This document shows positions 14,769 to 21,277 of a DNA stretch of 31,664 nucleotides, one piece after another. The DNA comes from a virus. The stretch spans positions 1 through 31,664 of the IMG/VR virus record IMGVR_UViG_3300049450_000043; one strand, written 5' to 3'. Both the position numbers and the translations under genes were made by a program. The stretch's first letter is position 1. Each line of letters starts with the position of its first letter. The notes under the pieces are model-generated. The model was not told where the DNA came from. It was given only the letters and a program-made list of their open reading frames with translations, and did no database searches.

Positions 14769-16634
14769 ATGCCAGAGCCCGTCATCACCTACTTTCGCAT
14801 CCGAGTCGTGGCGACCTTCAACGCAGGAAACAAGGAGATCACCAATGATCTTCCCACGCTCCATCAGGCCCATTACGAGGTGGTCGCATTCCAGCCAGGA
14901 AACCCCGGCTCGAGCGCTCTGGGATCGTTCACGATCAAACTCCACCCACCGGGCTCTGAGGGCTACGCAGCAGCCAAGCCGATCTATGACGCTCTCGATT
15001 ACTTCCAGCGCGTGGAGCTCTACGGCTCGGCTGACGGAGCCTCTCTGGGGAAGCTCTATTACGCAGGCATTATCACCGCGATTCGCAAGTCCTACGGGCC
15101 GACCTCGGTCTTTGAACTGACCGGACATTCAGACATCGTGCTGGCGAATCTGTCGAAGCCGTTTCCAAGCGAGTCAATCTCCAACGCCCTGCTTGATTGT
15201 GTGAGCCAGGCCGAAAGTTATTTCGGAACCAATGAACTGGGAGCAGCCGACACATTTAATCCATTCACGGCAGGCAACTACACCTCGTCCAATCTACCTG
15301 CACTCACTGCGGGAACCTGGAGCAGCACGACCGACGACGGACTCAATGTAGTTTCCTGCGCGACTGGAACCGCCGCAGCTCTTATCGCTAAGACTGGCGC
15401 GGTCAGGCAGGATGGGGCTCTGCAAACTCACTTCGCAGAAATCTCGGGCAGATTGAACCCCAGCGCAGACGCCACAAATGCCGGGAAGTTTGGAATCGGG
15501 CTCACCAAATCTAATGCCAATTGCGCCGATTGCGTGGTGGCTTACGTCACAGCCAGAAAGAGTGGGTCTAACTGGAATCTAGATGTGACGGCGACGACGT
15601 ATGCCGCGTCGGCCATCGCCGCTACCCAGACAGTCACGAGCGCCCTGACTGTGGTGCAAGACACCGAGAACTTGCTTCCCCTCACCATTTCGGTGTTTAC
15701 AACAACGGGGCAGAACGCGCAGGTGGTCGTAAATGGGCATCCTGTGTTTGGGTTCAATCCGGGGTGGGCGACGGGGGGCCTAGGGACAGGGACCATTTTT
15801 CCATTCCTCTTCTATGGCATCCCCGCAACTGGCACGGCTACGGCATTTGAAACCAACCTCGTTCAGGCAGTTCGCTGCGCATGGGATCCAGCTTTCCAAA
15901 CGGCGAGCGTGTTTATTCCGGGCTCGGTTGATTCGACCACACAGGGGCTGTCAACGATGATTGACGCTGGCCCTACCTTCCTGGAGGTTTGGGCTCGCGC
16001 GATGACCCGCGTGAATTTCTATATGCGCTATACCCCGCAACCTTATGTAATCGGGTCGCGGATCCTGGGGAAGGTAGACCTTAAGGCCGAGCCTGGAACC
16101 GATCGCGGTACAAACAAATCCGTTGTGTTCAGCCGCACGGATGGCACTTTGGTGGATCTCCAGTTAACCGCAAATGCCGATTCCTTTGTCTCGGGGAGTC
16201 AGGTTGCCGGGCCGCCTAGCAGTTCAACTGGTGGCCTCGCCTATTGGCGGGACATCGGAACCATGCAGAAGTACGGCATGATCGAGGATCAACTGTTGAT
16301 TGCAACCGCAACCGACTTCACTGAGCAACGTCGCTTCGGTCGCCAGGCAACCTCCAATCGAGTCAACATCAGTGCTCTCGGCTCAAAGACCGTTACCGTG
16401 CTGCGTGACCCCCAGACAGCTGATGTCTGGCGCGAACTGGATCGCATCATGATCCATGACCCAGAGATGGGCCTTAATTACATGATCGCGCGAGTGGTTG
16501 GGTACACGTTTGACGAGGGCCAATCAACCCAAACTCTGACGCTCGATCAATTCAGCACGGACGATCTGAACCTACTGTCAAAGCGAATGCAGACCAGCCT
16601 ATGGCAGGTTGCCGGGAAGTTCAATACGCGATAA
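14769..16634 (+). CDS. Tail hub / baseplate-like minor tail protein with inserted beta-sandwich (621 aa)
   Basis: ATG follows the previous stop directly. The position after the Dit-like gene suggests the hub that closes the tail tip. The N-terminal 155 residues (YEVVAFQPGNPGSSALGSFT; RVELYGSADGASLGKLYYAG; VFELTGHSDIVLANLS) resemble the first domain of Gp37-like actinophage hubs. Residues about 160-370 form a Thr/Ala/Gly-rich beta-sandwich, perhaps concanavalin-like. The hub pattern then returns (GLSTMIDAGPTFLEVWARAM) and ends with TLTLDQFSTDDLNLLSKRMQ. No enzymatic motif is seen. A receptor-facing insertion is inferred. Confidence 0.7.
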   Translation: MPEPVITYFRIRVVATFNAGNKEITNDLPTLHQAHYEVVAFQPGNPGSSALGSFTIKLHPPGSEGYAAAKPIYDALDYFQRVELYGSADGASLGKLYYAGIITAIRKSYGPTSVFELTGHSDIVLANLSKPFPSESISNALLDCVSQAESYFGTNELGAADTFNPFTAGNYTSSNLPALTAGTWSSTTDDGLNVVSCATGTAAALIAKTGAVRQDGALQTHFAEISGRLNPSADATNAGKFGIGLTKSNANCADCVVAYVTARKSGSNWNLDVTATTYAASAIAATQTVTSALTVVQDTENLLPLTISVFTTTGQNAQVVVNGHPVFGFNPGWATGGLGTGTIFPFLFYGIPATGTATAFETNLVQAVRCAWDPAFQTASVFIPGSVDSTTQGLSTMIDAGPTFLEVWARAMTRVNFYMRYTPQPYVIGSRILGKVDLKAEPGTDRGTNKSVVFSRTDGTLVDLQLTANADSFVSGSQVAGPPSSSTGGLAYWRDIGTMQKYGMIEDQLLIATATDFTEQRRFGRQATSNRVNISALGSKTVTVLRDPQTADVWRELDRIMIHDPEMGLNYMIARVVGYTFDEGQSTQTLTLDQFSTDDLNLLSKRMQTSLWQVAGKFNTR

Positions 16635-16728
16635 AAGGAACCGCTCGCGACCCTGATTGGAGTCAGTACCATGCAGGACGGGGTTGAACTTCGGAAATAA
16701 CTTCCAGGACGCGCGGGCCCTGCTGATT

Positions 16729-16749
16729 CCCCGGCGAGTGGTTCCGGGG
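16729..16749 (-). terminator. GC-rich hairpin after the antisense membrane gene
   Basis: CCCCGG at 16729-16734 and CCGGGG at 16744-16749 pair around a 9-base loop. The hairpin lies 5 bases past the stop of the minus-strand gene and about 95 bases past the hub gene, so it could end either transcript. No U-run is present in either direction, so it is a weak candidate. Confidence 0.35.
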
Positions 16750-16753
16750 GCGA

Positions 16754-16957
16754 TTATGGCAGGTAACAGATACCCGACGTCGGCGTGATCGTTTCATAGA
16801 TCGTCCCCAGCGTTCGATTGGGAGAACATGTGAAGCGATCCGCATTAGCCGAGAACCCAACAGTCAGGGCGAAGAGCGTGATTAGCCCAGCGATCAGCCC
16901 CAAGACCAAGGCCTGAGCCTTGCGGCCAGTGTTGGCGTAGTTCACGCCTGTATTCAT
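16754..16957 (-). CDS. Putative single-pass membrane protein, antisense (67 aa)
   Basis: A minus-strand ATG frame fills most of the gap between tail and lysis genes. Residues 1-13 are polar with basic residues (NTGVNYANTGRKAQ). About residues 15-36 form a hydrophobic helix (LVLGLIAGLITLFALTVGF), and the rest is polar with two cysteines (TCSPNRT, SGICYLP). The topology fits a signal-anchor or secreted small protein. It diverges from the endolysin gene, with a 14-bp palindrome between the two starts. A holin-like, superinfection or host-interaction role is possible, but nothing proves it. The plus strand has no convincing gene in this gap. Confidence 0.5.
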   Translation of the reverse strand: MNTGVNYANTGRKAQALVLGLIAGLITLFALTVGFSANADRFTCSPNRTLGTIYETITPTSGICYLP

Positions 16958-16977
16958 ACCACCCTGCGCCCCAAATC

Positions 16978-16991
16978 AGTGATATATCACT
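16978..16991. promoter_or_regulatory. Perfect 14-bp palindrome in divergent intergenic region (candidate operator)
   Basis: AGTGATATATCACT is its own reverse complement. With flanks it extends to 20 bases having one mismatched pair. It lies between the divergent starts at 16957 (minus) and 17009 (plus) in a locally AT-rich patch. The TATATC core could also serve as a -10 in either direction, but no good -35 is seen. Confidence 0.5.
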
Positions 16992-17008
16992 AATCGGGAG
17001 GTCTGCCC

Positions 17009-17740
17009 ATGCTCTCAAACGTCTGGGCAGGCGATCCAGCAGTCACCCAGCCCTTCGGCTGTACCGACCTGATCGTCGAGCCGTGGTGGAACATCGCAGA
17101 TTGCCATTGGCACTGTGGGGTCGACATTGGGCTGAACATCGGTACTCCGCTCTATGCCGCTCGAGCCGGCAGGGTGAGCGCACTGAGTTACGGCATCCTG
17201 GGGATCCAGGTCACAGGACGCACGGAGACGGACTACTACGTGCACATTGACAGTTCGGCCGTCCCGTTCGGCGCCATGGTCGCTCAGGGCGCTCTGGTGG
17301 CCTACAGCGGCGCCAAGGTGCCTGCAGGGGGCTATCTGACCGGTCCCCACCTCCACTTCGAGGTCAATACCGGAGCGCTCAACACCCCAGCGAGCTCGAT
17401 CGACCCCATCCCAGTTCTTCAGCAGACATTCAGCGGAGGCTCAGGAAGCCTAGGAGGGCCAGAAGTGCTCGACGCAACCGATCCGATCGTTCAGGAGATC
17501 ATCAACGCGCTCTACAAGAACAACCAGGCCATGCTCCCAGACCTCCATGACTTCTGGAATGCAGGGGCGGCCGGCATGACCTGGCAAGTCTTCTTCACCA
17601 AACTTCTCGCTGCCCAGGCTGGAGGGGCAACCGATCTGACGCCAGTCCTTAATGCGATCGCCGCCCAGAAGGTCGAGCTCGATGCGCTCGCGGCCGCCGT
17701 CGACGCGCTGGGCAAGCATCTCGGCGAGGGAACGGCCTGA
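17009..17740 (+). CDS. M23-family peptidase endolysin (243 aa)
   Basis: GGGAGG at 16996-17001 sets the ATG at 17009. The lysostaphin-type zinc peptidase domain fills about residues 10-135. The HxxxD motif is His35 and Asp39 in WHCGVDIG, followed by GTPLYAARAGRVSAL. His79 is in YYVHIDS, and the HxH motif is His114/His116 in GPHLHFEV. These provide zinc ligands and catalytic base, so an active endopeptidase cutting peptidoglycan cross-bridges is likely. Residues 150-243 form a helical C-terminal region (QEIINALYKNNQAMLPDLHDFW; VELDALAAAVDALGKHLGE) of unknown role, perhaps wall binding. There is no signal peptide, so export would need a holin. Confidence 0.88.
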   Translation: MLSNVWAGDPAVTQPFGCTDLIVEPWWNIADCHWHCGVDIGLNIGTPLYAARAGRVSALSYGILGIQVTGRTETDYYVHIDSSAVPFGAMVAQGALVAYSGAKVPAGGYLTGPHLHFEVNTGALNTPASSIDPIPVLQQTFSGGSGSLGGPEVLDATDPIVQEIINALYKNNQAMLPDLHDFWNAGAAGMTWQVFFTKLLAAQAGGATDLTPVLNAIAAQKVELDALAAAVDALGKHLGEGTA

Positions 17741-17935
17741 GTGGTTGACACTGAGCAAGAAGCCCTTTTCCGGTCGATGGTGGACGAGAGGATCCTTCTG
17801 CTCGAGCGCCTGAAGGCTCACCAAGACCGTTGGGACAATGCGCTCAGACTCGCCAAGGTTGCGACCGGTAACCCTCTGAAGAACGAGGCGCTATTGGCGA
17901 TCGCGGCCATCGCTGAGGAAGCGCTGGCGCTGTGA
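17741..17935 (+). CDS. Small helical lysis-region protein (64 aa)
   Basis: GTG follows the endolysin TGA directly. The whole product is predicted helical by eye (EQEALFRSMVDERILLLERL; EALLAIAAIAEEALAL) and has no membrane segment. It precedes a perfect 13-bp hairpin. Its position inside the lysis cassette suggests a lysis accessory role, but no family is recognised. Confidence 0.6.
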   Translation: MVDTEQEALFRSMVDERILLLERLKAHQDRWDNALRLAKVATGNPLKNEALLAIAAIAEEALAL

Positions 17936-17938
17936 AAT

Positions 17939-17974
17939 GGGACGGCAACCCAGGAACTCAGGGGTTGCCGTCCC
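17939..17974 (+). terminator. Perfect 13-bp hairpin between lysis genes
   Basis: The arms 17939-17951 and 17962-17974 are exact complements around a 10-base loop. It lies 3 bases after the stop at 17935. It is too stable to be chance, but no U-run follows, so it may attenuate transcription, stabilise the upstream mRNA or act as a Rho-dependent end. Confidence 0.6.
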
Positions 17975-18029
17975 GGCAAGGTTCCCCTCGCACTCTGACC
18001 TGTTCATCGTAATCCAAAGGAGGCTCTCA

Positions 18030-18275
18030 ATGATCGCCAATCTCTCACCTTCTCAGGAACCGGTAGCTTGGGGAGCGCTGGCAACAGCAATCCTCGGACT
18101 GCTGGTGGTGTTCGCTCCGCGCTTCGGGATCCACGTCAGTCAAGACGAACAGGCTGCGGTCGGCGCCGTCCTGGCAATCGTCATCCCAATCGTGGTCGGC
18201 TACTTCGTCCGCAAGAACGTAACCCCAACCGCGCCTGCCCCAGTTGTCACGCCGGCAGTTCCCCCGGCGGCGTAA
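18030..18275 (+). CDS. Holin-like two-TM protein (81 aa)
   Basis: A very strong AAAGGAGG at 18016-18023 sets ATG 18030; the open frame upstream crosses the 13-bp hairpin and is discarded. Two membrane helices are visible: about 12-35 (WGALATAILGLLVVFAPRFG) and about 41-62 (AAVGAVLAIVIPIVVGYFVR). A positive RK follows, then a Pro/Ala/Val-rich tail (PTAPAPVVTPAVPPAA). This layout, with a D-E-Q-A-A turn between helices, is typical of actinophage small holins. It would form the lesion that lets the signal-less endolysin reach the wall. Confidence 0.75.
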   Translation: MIANLSPSQEPVAWGALATAILGLLVVFAPRFGIHVSQDEQAAVGAVLAIVIPIVVGYFVRKNVTPTAPAPVVTPAVPPAA

Positions 18276-18599
18276 ATGAGCCAGGAACCGTCTGGGGATA
18301 GGCGCGGCGCGGATATTGCCAATGTTCTCAGTGACCTTCGTGTCAGCGTGGCGCGCATTGAGGCTGTGCAGTTTGCCAATGCGGACACCATGAAGCGCTT
18401 GGAGAGCAAGCTCGACCTTGGAGTCTTCCGAGAGGAATATGAGCGCCGCCACAAGGAGCTTGCCGGGGTGGTGACGACGGTCGCTGATGACTATCAGAGG
18501 CGCGTTGGGCGCGATCAGGTCTGGAGAATCGTGTACGGCATCGGCATCGTCCTCCTGTCGGCTGGCGTTACCGCGCTGGCGCTGCACTGGATCAAATAG
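18276..18599 (+). CDS. One-TM lysis-region protein with coiled-coil N-terminus (107 aa)
   Basis: ATG follows the holin-like stop directly. Residues 12-75 are helical and charged (ANVLSDLRVSVARIEAVQFAN; MKRLESKLDLGVFREEYERRHKEL). Residues about 84-104 form one membrane helix (VYGIGIVLLSAGVTALALHW) near the C-terminus. The architecture recalls XhlA-type or second-holin proteins found beside holins in Gram-positive phages. It is the last gene before a strong terminator. Confidence 0.65.
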   Translation: MSQEPSGDRRGADIANVLSDLRVSVARIEAVQFANADTMKRLESKLDLGVFREEYERRHKELAGVVTTVADDYQRRVGRDQVWRIVYGIGIVLLSAGVTALALHWIK

Positions 18600-18618
18600 A
18601 CCCTACTTCCTTCTCCCG

Positions 18619-18650
18619 GACGCCTGGCTCAGTGGAGCTGGGCGTCTTTT
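18619..18650 (+). terminator. Intrinsic terminator at the end of the lysis cassette
   Basis: A 12-bp stem (18619-18630 with 18635-18646, including two G-U pairs) has an AGTG loop and is followed directly by TTTT. It is the best Rho-independent terminator of the window. It ends the late transcription unit 20 bases past the last lysis gene. Confidence 0.85.
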
Positions 18651-18664
18651 CTGTGTCTAGAGGC

Positions 18665-18692
18665 TTGACAAGCGGGGGCAGAGGTGTATGGT
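18665..18692 (+). promoter_or_regulatory. Strong sigma70-type promoter
   Basis: TTGACA at 18665-18670 is a perfect -35. TATGGT at 18687-18692 is a good -10, with a 16-base spacer; it is preceded directly by TG. The expected transcription start is near 18699-18702. The promoter begins 14 bases after the terminator and reads into the early/replication block. Confidence 0.75.
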
Positions 18693-18704
18693 TCGTCTTG
18701 TGTC

Positions 18705-18808
18705 TGCGGAAAGTCGTTCCATTACAAGCCCAGCCGCAAGGCTAGACTCTGGCGTGGGGAGGCCGACGCAGACACGCTTATCGGTCTCCCCTCTCCAGGG
18801 TCTCCGCA
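18705..18808 (+). ncRNA. Structured RNA leader (candidate cis-regulatory or small RNA)
   Basis: A multi-helix fold can be drawn by eye. The closing helix is TGCGGA 18705-18710 with TCCGCA 18803-18808. A small AGCC-GCAA-GGCT hairpin lies at 18732-18743. An 11-bp helix, 18756-18766 with 18781-18791 (one G-U), has a 14-base loop. It begins a few bases after the expected transcription start, and its closing helix ends on the A of the ATG at 18808. It does not match any riboswitch class I recognise and is not a tRNA. Confidence 0.5.
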
Positions 18809-18948
18809 TGGGGCCGAAAATGGTCCTTATCAGCACCATCGAGAAACATGACCCGTCTGCGCGCGCTCACATGCGCGAGGAACCCCTTCCCACCGAGCGG
18901 CTGGCAGTCACCCCTGCCGGCCGCCACTTCCTTCAGAGCGCGGGATAG
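18808..18948 (+). CDS. Small early protein (46 aa)
   Basis: The frame is open from an ATG at 18688, but that codon lies in the -10 box, so it cannot be in the promoter's own transcript. ATG 18808, with AGGG at 18797-18800, is the first good start after the leader; ATG 18820 is an alternative. The product (GPKMVLISTIEKHDPSARAH, then PLPTERLAVTPAGRHFLQ) is basic and has no recognisable motif. The downstream gene starts two bases past its stop. Confidence 0.4.
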   Translation: MGPKMVLISTIEKHDPSARAHMREEPLPTERLAVTPAGRHFLQSAG

Positions 18949-18950
18949 AA

Positions 18951-19151
18951 ATGGCAAGAGCTGATGGTGAAGTGGAGATCACGCTCAGGCTCACCACCGA
19001 GACGGAACGGCTTCGGGATCTCCTGAGAGCTTGGGAACCTAGGGTGCGCTGTCCGCAGTGTGGCGGGAGATATGTCGATGCGGCTTGTGGGCCAACCCAC
19101 GTTGAGGTTCTATGCCTCGTCTGGCCCTATGGAAAAGTCGATGCGCGTTAG
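18951..19151 (+). CDS. Small zinc-ribbon-like protein (66 aa)
   Basis: ATG 18951 follows the previous stop by two bases. The first half is helical (EVEITLRLTTETERLRDLLRAW). The second half has CPQCGG (Cys34, Cys37) and a later Cys46 and Cys55, which could bind zinc with the intervening His. An overlapping frame at 19060-19338 lacks such features and is regarded as a shadow, apart from its last 24 codons. Confidence 0.55.
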   Translation: MARADGEVEITLRLTTETERLRDLLRAWEPRVRCPQCGGRYVDAACGPTHVEVLCLVWPYGKVDAR

Positions 19152-19171
19152 CAGCACCCGCCACTCTCTGA

Positions 19172-19230
19172 GGAGGAAACAAGGCCCCATTGACTTGCGA
19201 GTCAGCCTTAGACCGGCACCTATTTCCTCC
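19172..19230 (+). promoter_or_regulatory. Nested hairpin RNA element with anti-Shine-Dalgarno arm
   Basis: Three nested helices pair perfectly: GGAGGAAA 19172-19179 with TTTCCTCC 19223-19230, AAGGC 19181-19185 with GCCTT 19205-19209, and TGACT 19191-19195 with AGTCA 19200-19204 around a TGCG loop. The 3' arm can instead pair with the ribosome site AAAGGAGG at 19246-19253. The element lies in a non-coding gap upstream of 19264. Confidence 0.5.
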
Positions 19231-19263
19231 CTAGAGGGCAAGGCGAAAGGAGGGGGTCAGGGC

Positions 19264-19338
19264 GTGAGTATCGGCTCAGGCGGGCAACCGGCCCTCTCCT
19301 CTCGCGTTGCGCTCGTTGGGTCCGAGGCTAGGCGATGA
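19264..19338 (+). CDS. Possible leader peptide / micro-protein (24 aa)
   Basis: GTG 19264 has a strong AAAGGAGG at 19246-19253 and reads to TGA 19336-19338, which overlaps the next ATG (ATGA). The product (SIGSGGQPALSSRVALVGSE) has no motif. Its main support is the very good ribosome site, which has no other gene to serve, and the coupling overlap with the downstream membrane gene. Confidence 0.4.
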   Translation: MSIGSGGQPALSSRVALVGSEARR

Positions 19339-19445
19339 GAGTCATCGCCTACCTCTTCGTTGGTCTCTTGCTCGCGGCTCTGGGGCTTGCCTTCGCGTTG
19401 CCTCACCTCGTGCGCAGGCAATGGACGGTGACTCGTGGCTTCTAG
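19335..19445 (+). CDS. Small single-pass membrane protein (36 aa)
   Basis: ATG overlaps the previous TGA (ATGA). Residues 3-23 are hydrophobic (VIAYLFVGLLLAALGLAFAL) and are followed by a basic tail (HLVRRQWTVTRGF), so an N-out/C-in or signal-anchor topology is likely. The function is unknown. Such micro-membrane proteins are common in early regions of phages and often act on host membranes. Confidence 0.55.
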   Translation: MRVIAYLFVGLLLAALGLAFALPHLVRRQWTVTRGF

Positions 19446-19641
19446 CAGCTATCCCGTGACGACCAATCCAACTGGAACGGTGGAAGAATTTATGCGGCTT
19501 TGGGTCGCGCGCCTACCCGAGCACATTCGAAACAGCCCGGTTGCCCGGTGGAACGAGCGGGACCAGTTGAATGGATTCACGTTGACGGTCTGTTGGCCGG
19601 CCAAGCGCGAACCGGCCGTGGAGGCTCGCCGTGTCCGTTAA
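19435..19641 (+). CDS. Small hypothetical protein (68 aa)
   Basis: GTG 19435 overlaps the end of the membrane protein gene by 11 bases. The sequence (TGTVEEFMRLWVARLPEHI, then GFTLTVCWPAKREPAVEAR) mixes a helix and a strand. No family is recognised. The N-terminus MASSSY is shared with the unrelated product of 25605-25805. Confidence 0.5.
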   Translation: MASSSYPVTTNPTGTVEEFMRLWVARLPEHIRNSPVARWNERDQLNGFTLTVCWPAKREPAVEARRVR

Positions 19642-19652
19642 CAGGTCATATC

Positions 19653-19976
19653 GTGGCTGAGACCCTCCAGATGGATCTCCTTGAGTCCATGCGACAGCGC
19701 AACATCGGCATGGAGTTAGTCCTCGAGCGCCAGAGCGATTATCGGCAGAAGATTGAGGCAGCCATTCGCTGGTTCGCTGAGGACGGCCAGGAGTTTACCG
19801 CTGATGACGTGAGGGCGCTGATTGGCGATCCTCCCCGCGGTGTCTCGAGCAATCTGACTGGGGCCCTCTTCAATGCCGCTTCCAAGGCTGGCGTGATTCG
19901 GATGGTGGGCTATGGAATCTCGGCCCGTGTCCAGGGCCACGGCAACCTCCAGAGAAGGTGGGTTGGGAATGGCTGA
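19653..19976 (+). CDS. Winged-helix-like phage protein of replication region (107 aa)
   Basis: The start is taken as GTG 19653 (MAETLQMDLLES); the frame is open upstream but only over the previous gene, and ATG 19671 is an alternative. The centre, AAIRWFAEDGQEFTADDVRALIG followed by PPRGVSSNLTGALFNAASKAGVIRMV, matches a short winged-helix pattern common in actinophage early regions (xEFTxDDVxxx, GAxxxxAxxxGxI). DNA binding is plausible. It overlaps the annealing-protein gene by 8 bases. Confidence 0.7.
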   Translation: MAETLQMDLLESMRQRNIGMELVLERQSDYRQKIEAAIRWFAEDGQEFTADDVRALIGDPPRGVSSNLTGALFNAASKAGVIRMVGYGISARVQGHGNLQRRWVGNG

Positions 19977-20748
19977 GATTCCGACTGGCTGGCAACTGCT
20001 CCACTCGAAGTTGCCGGCTGCGGCCATCAAATCATTGCCGAAGGATGTCTATGGCGTCGCGGGCCTAAGTGATGTCAACGAAGGCTTTCTGATCCAGCGC
20101 CTCTTTGCGTCCGGCCTGTCTTGGGAATGGCGGATCGTTCGCCAGGACTACCTCGGAGCTGAGGATCGCGCGGTGCGAGACAAGGATTACACACAGCGCT
20201 ATTACCTGTTCTCCGTTCAGGGCGATCTGACCATCGAGGGACGCATGTTCCACGGATCAGGGGCAAGCGATAACCGCAAGGTCGACGCTGCAGCAAAGGG
20301 GGCCGCCACCGTTGCGTTCAAAAATGCCTGCAAACTCGCCGGTCTGACTATCGAGCTTTACAAGGACGGCAAGGCCATGGATCACATCTATGAGGCTCGC
20401 CAGATGTCCAAAGCGGAGACGGTTGACGAAGCATTGAAGGAAATCACAGACACATTCGGCGATCCGGCTCAACCGGCGCAGAGCACAGCACCCCTTGCGG
20501 CCGTAGACCCCGCTGACGGGGCGAATATCGCCTCTGTTGTGCCTGCGTCTGATGAGGCGGATGACGAACGCCAAGACCTCTACGTCCTTGCTCGCACCTT
20601 AAAGATTCCGCGGACTGTACTCGAGGTCAATAACAAAATTGCGAAACAGAGTCTGACCGCTGTGCGTCGCGAGTTGATTCTCGCTCATGCCAGGGACCAT
20701 GGCCCTGCTTGCTTGCATGTGGCGGAACTCGCGGGACTTAAGAACTGA
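19969..20748 (+). CDS. Single-strand annealing protein, Rad52/Sak-like (259 aa)
   Basis: It probably binds and anneals single-stranded DNA during phage recombination. The start is set at ATG 19969 (MAEIPTGWQLL), with AAGGTGG upstream. The domain fills about 10-150: VYGVAGLSDVNEGFLIQRL, then GLSWEWRIVRQDY, then YYLFSVQGDLTIEGRMFHGSG. It ends with RKVDAAAKGAATVAFKNACKLAGL, the Lys/Ala helix found in Rad52-type annealers. Residues 150-210 are an acidic Ala/Pro linker, as in many phage annealing proteins. A C-terminal helical piece (residues 210-259: QDLYVLARTLKIPRTVLEV) may be a partner-binding module. No exonuclease partner is seen nearby. Confidence 0.7.
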   Translation: MAEIPTGWQLLHSKLPAAAIKSLPKDVYGVAGLSDVNEGFLIQRLFASGLSWEWRIVRQDYLGAEDRAVRDKDYTQRYYLFSVQGDLTIEGRMFHGSGASDNRKVDAAAKGAATVAFKNACKLAGLTIELYKDGKAMDHIYEARQMSKAETVDEALKEITDTFGDPAQPAQSTAPLAAVDPADGANIASVVPASDEADDERQDLYVLARTLKIPRTVLEVNNKIAKQSLTAVRRELILAHARDHGPACLHVAELAGLKN

Positions 20749-20749
20749 C

Positions 20750-21277
20750 ATGCCCTTCACTAAGGAGAACGCCCGCGCAGCCGCCCTCTTGGTTCACCAT
20801 GACCCTCCCGAGCTGCGGTTCCCGAGCTTCTTTGAGAAGCGGGAAGCCATAGACGAATGTTGGCTTTGGACTGGCTTCAAAGAGTGCCATGGGTATGGAC
20901 GTTTTTGGATAGGACCAAAGGAACGATTCGTTCGTGCTCACGTCTATGCGTATGAGGCGCTGAATGGCCCGCTGCCGCAGGGCCAAGTCTTGCATCACAT
21001 CTGCCATGTGAAGCATTGCGTTCGGCCAGACCATCTAATGCCTCTCACACCGGGCAATCATCAGCGCATTCACAAATGGGAAAATCGCGCAACTCACTGC
21101 CCGCAGGGTCATCCCTACACTCCCGAGAACACTCTGATTCGGAAGAGTGGCAAAGGGAAGGGTGACCGAATGTGCCGGGAATGCGTGCGCATTCGGAATG
21201 CTGCGGCACGCGCTAAGAGATCCGTTCACGTCGCAAAGCTAGCCGGCCTCCTCGCGACAGCAGAGGCCCAGAGATGA
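20750..21277 (+). CDS. HNH endonuclease with C-terminal zinc motif (175 aa)
   Basis: ATG 20750 follows the previous stop by one base; the open frame further upstream is discarded. It has CWLWTGFKECHGYGRFWIG and AHVYAYEALNGPLPQG, then the HNH core VLHHICHVKHCVRPDHLMPL with the expected His and Cys pairs. The C-terminus has HCPQGHP and CREC, a zinc-like set shared with the endonuclease at 9900-10493, so the two are paralogs. The canonical Asn of the second HNH position is Arg here (CVRPDHL), so activity is uncertain. Confidence 0.8.
   Translation: MPFTKENARAAALLVHHDPPELRFPSFFEKREAIDECWLWTGFKECHGYGRFWIGPKERFVRAHVYAYEALNGPLPQGQVLHHICHVKHCVRPDHLMPLTPGNHQRIHKWENRATHCPQGHPYTPENTLIRKSGKGKGDRMCRECVRIRNAAARAKRSVHVAKLAGLLATAEAQR

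Noticed and set aside
16671-16700. Tiny ATG frame in the tail-lysis gap, plus strand
   Set aside because: Nine codons only, no ribosome site; the antisense frame in the same gap has a clear membrane helix.
18688-18807. Longer N-terminus for the small gene ending at 18948
   Set aside because: The ATG lies in the -10 box of the promoter, so it is absent from that promoter's transcript, and the segment forms helices.
18705-18808. tRNA in the leader region
   Set aside because: No T-loop GTTCRA-type motif, no acceptor stem of 7 bp and no anticodon arm could be arranged.
19060-19263. Frame overlapping the zinc-ribbon gene and the hairpin element
   Set aside because: The overlapping 18951 frame has CxxC motifs and a helical pattern; this one has neither. 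Only its last 24 codons, with their own ribosome site, were kept.
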